A stretch of 64,000 bases of DNA, taken from the NCBI GenBank assembly GCA_900491605.1, contig UESW01001667.1:1-64000 (forward strand), written 5' to 3'. This DNA comes from Calamus simplicifolius. Taxonomy: Eukaryota > Streptophyta > Magnoliopsida > Arecales > Arecaceae. This document shows, one piece after another, positions 63,590-64,000 of this stretch. How positions within the stretch are numbered: position 1 is the stretch's first letter; each line of letters opens with the position of its first letter. Both the position numbers and the translations under genes were made by a program. The notes below the pieces were generated by a model. The model had not been told where the DNA came from and did no database searches. It saw only the letters and a list, made by a program, of their open reading frames with translations.

Positions 63590-64000
63590 AATTTAAACTT
63601 TATGTTTAGGTACCCAAGCTTTCTTGGGTCCTTCATGGTTAGTAGCAATAAAAATTGTTCCTTTCGAAACCCAAATTTTCTTTCCTTTAGTGTTTAATTT
63701 TTTATTACTTATTGTTTTGCACTCAAAAGATTTATGTCCCTTTTGATTACATTTAAAACAAGTAATGTTACTTTGGTTGGCTTTTACAAAAATATTTTCA
63801 ATGATTTTTGTTTTCTAAATGTGTTATACCCTAAACCTGCTTTGTCAAAAACTGCTTTTTGACTATCTAAAATCATATTTAGTTTAGTTGAGCTTAGAGT
63901 AAATTTCTCAACAATGTCTTTATACTTTTTAACATCTTTCTTTAGAAAATTATTTTCATTAGAGATTGATTCTCTCTTTAATTAGATTTTCATTCTCAGA
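63590..64000 (-). pseudogene. gag: Copia-D gag C-terminus, cut by window edge
   Basis: On the minus strand: a Lys/Glu-rich helical stretch, the AGLGYNT-type segment (about 63820-63860), a CFKCNQKGHKSFEC-like zinc knuckle (about 63720-63770), and WVSKGTIFIATNHEGPKKAW before protease. Several 1-nt shifts. Confidence 0.75.

Larger units (their letters stand above)
56095..64000 (-). mobile_element. Copia-D: minus-strand Ty1/copia element, 5' end beyond window
   Basis: 3' LTR (56095-57535), polypurine tract, accessory ORF, spacer with palindromes, RNase H, RT, integrase, protease and the start of the gag C-terminus are present. The 5' LTR lies to the right of the window. The left flanking 5-mer AGCAT (56090-56094) would be one copy of its target duplication. 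RT and accessory frames are the longest of the four copia copies. Confidence 0.9.

Overview
This window is dense nested plant retrotransposon DNA with no convincing host gene. Long LTR retrotransposons, Ty3/gypsy RIRE2/Ogre/Grande-type (Tat) elements with a second RNase H, very large Ty1/copia elements primed by initiator Met tRNA, and a small hAT-like element all point to an angiosperm with a repeat-rich genome. I suspect a monocot, but nothing in the sequence proves it. Two single N characters show that this is a draft assembly.

Layout, left to right. 1-4982: 5' part of a minus-strand Tat gypsy element (Gypsy-1: RT fragment, protease, gag, primer site, LTR with an 89-bp minisatellite). 4983-7150: AT-rich, no gene. 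About 7150-8915: GC-rich, CT-rich, LTR-like block. 8916-12213: fragment of another Tat element (Gypsy-X) carrying a plus-strand, intron-containing antisense gene, cut by a copia insertion. 12214-26583: minus-strand Copia-B (3' LTR plus partial body), whose LTR is split by a complete minus-strand Copia-A (13060-23285) flanked by the 5-bp target duplication CGGGT. 26584-37074: plus-strand Copia-C, with an N and a 99-bp repeat at 30120 and non-matching flanks. 37075 to about 42760: minus-strand Gypsy-2 (integrase fragment to gag, primer site, LTR with a 19-bp minisatellite). About 42760-43409: AT-rich. 43410-53370: minus-strand Gypsy-3, comprising 3' LTR, polypurine tract, about 6.7 kb holding three plus-strand TATA-led units separated by hairpin minisatellites, then integrase, archaeal-type RNase H and RNase H, ending at a (TA)n tract. 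54870-55561: a 692-bp hAT-like element with an exact 8-bp target duplication. 56095-64000: minus-strand Copia-D, running off the window.

Functionally, each element carries the usual gag, protease, integrase, RT and RNase H set, mostly frameshifted. Two accessory genes stand out. The Tat elements carry an antisense gene (Transposase_28-like domain plus coiled coil) with spliceosomal introns at corresponding positions in two copies. All four copia elements carry a sense-strand extra gene after RNase H (plant-transposon-protein-like domain plus coiled coil). It is preceded by an array of the palindrome GAGTCGACTC, which also sits upstream of the TATA box in the LTRs. Many breaks are 1-nt indels in homopolymers, so part of the apparent decay may be sequencing error. 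Domain family names are assigned from recognition, without a database search.
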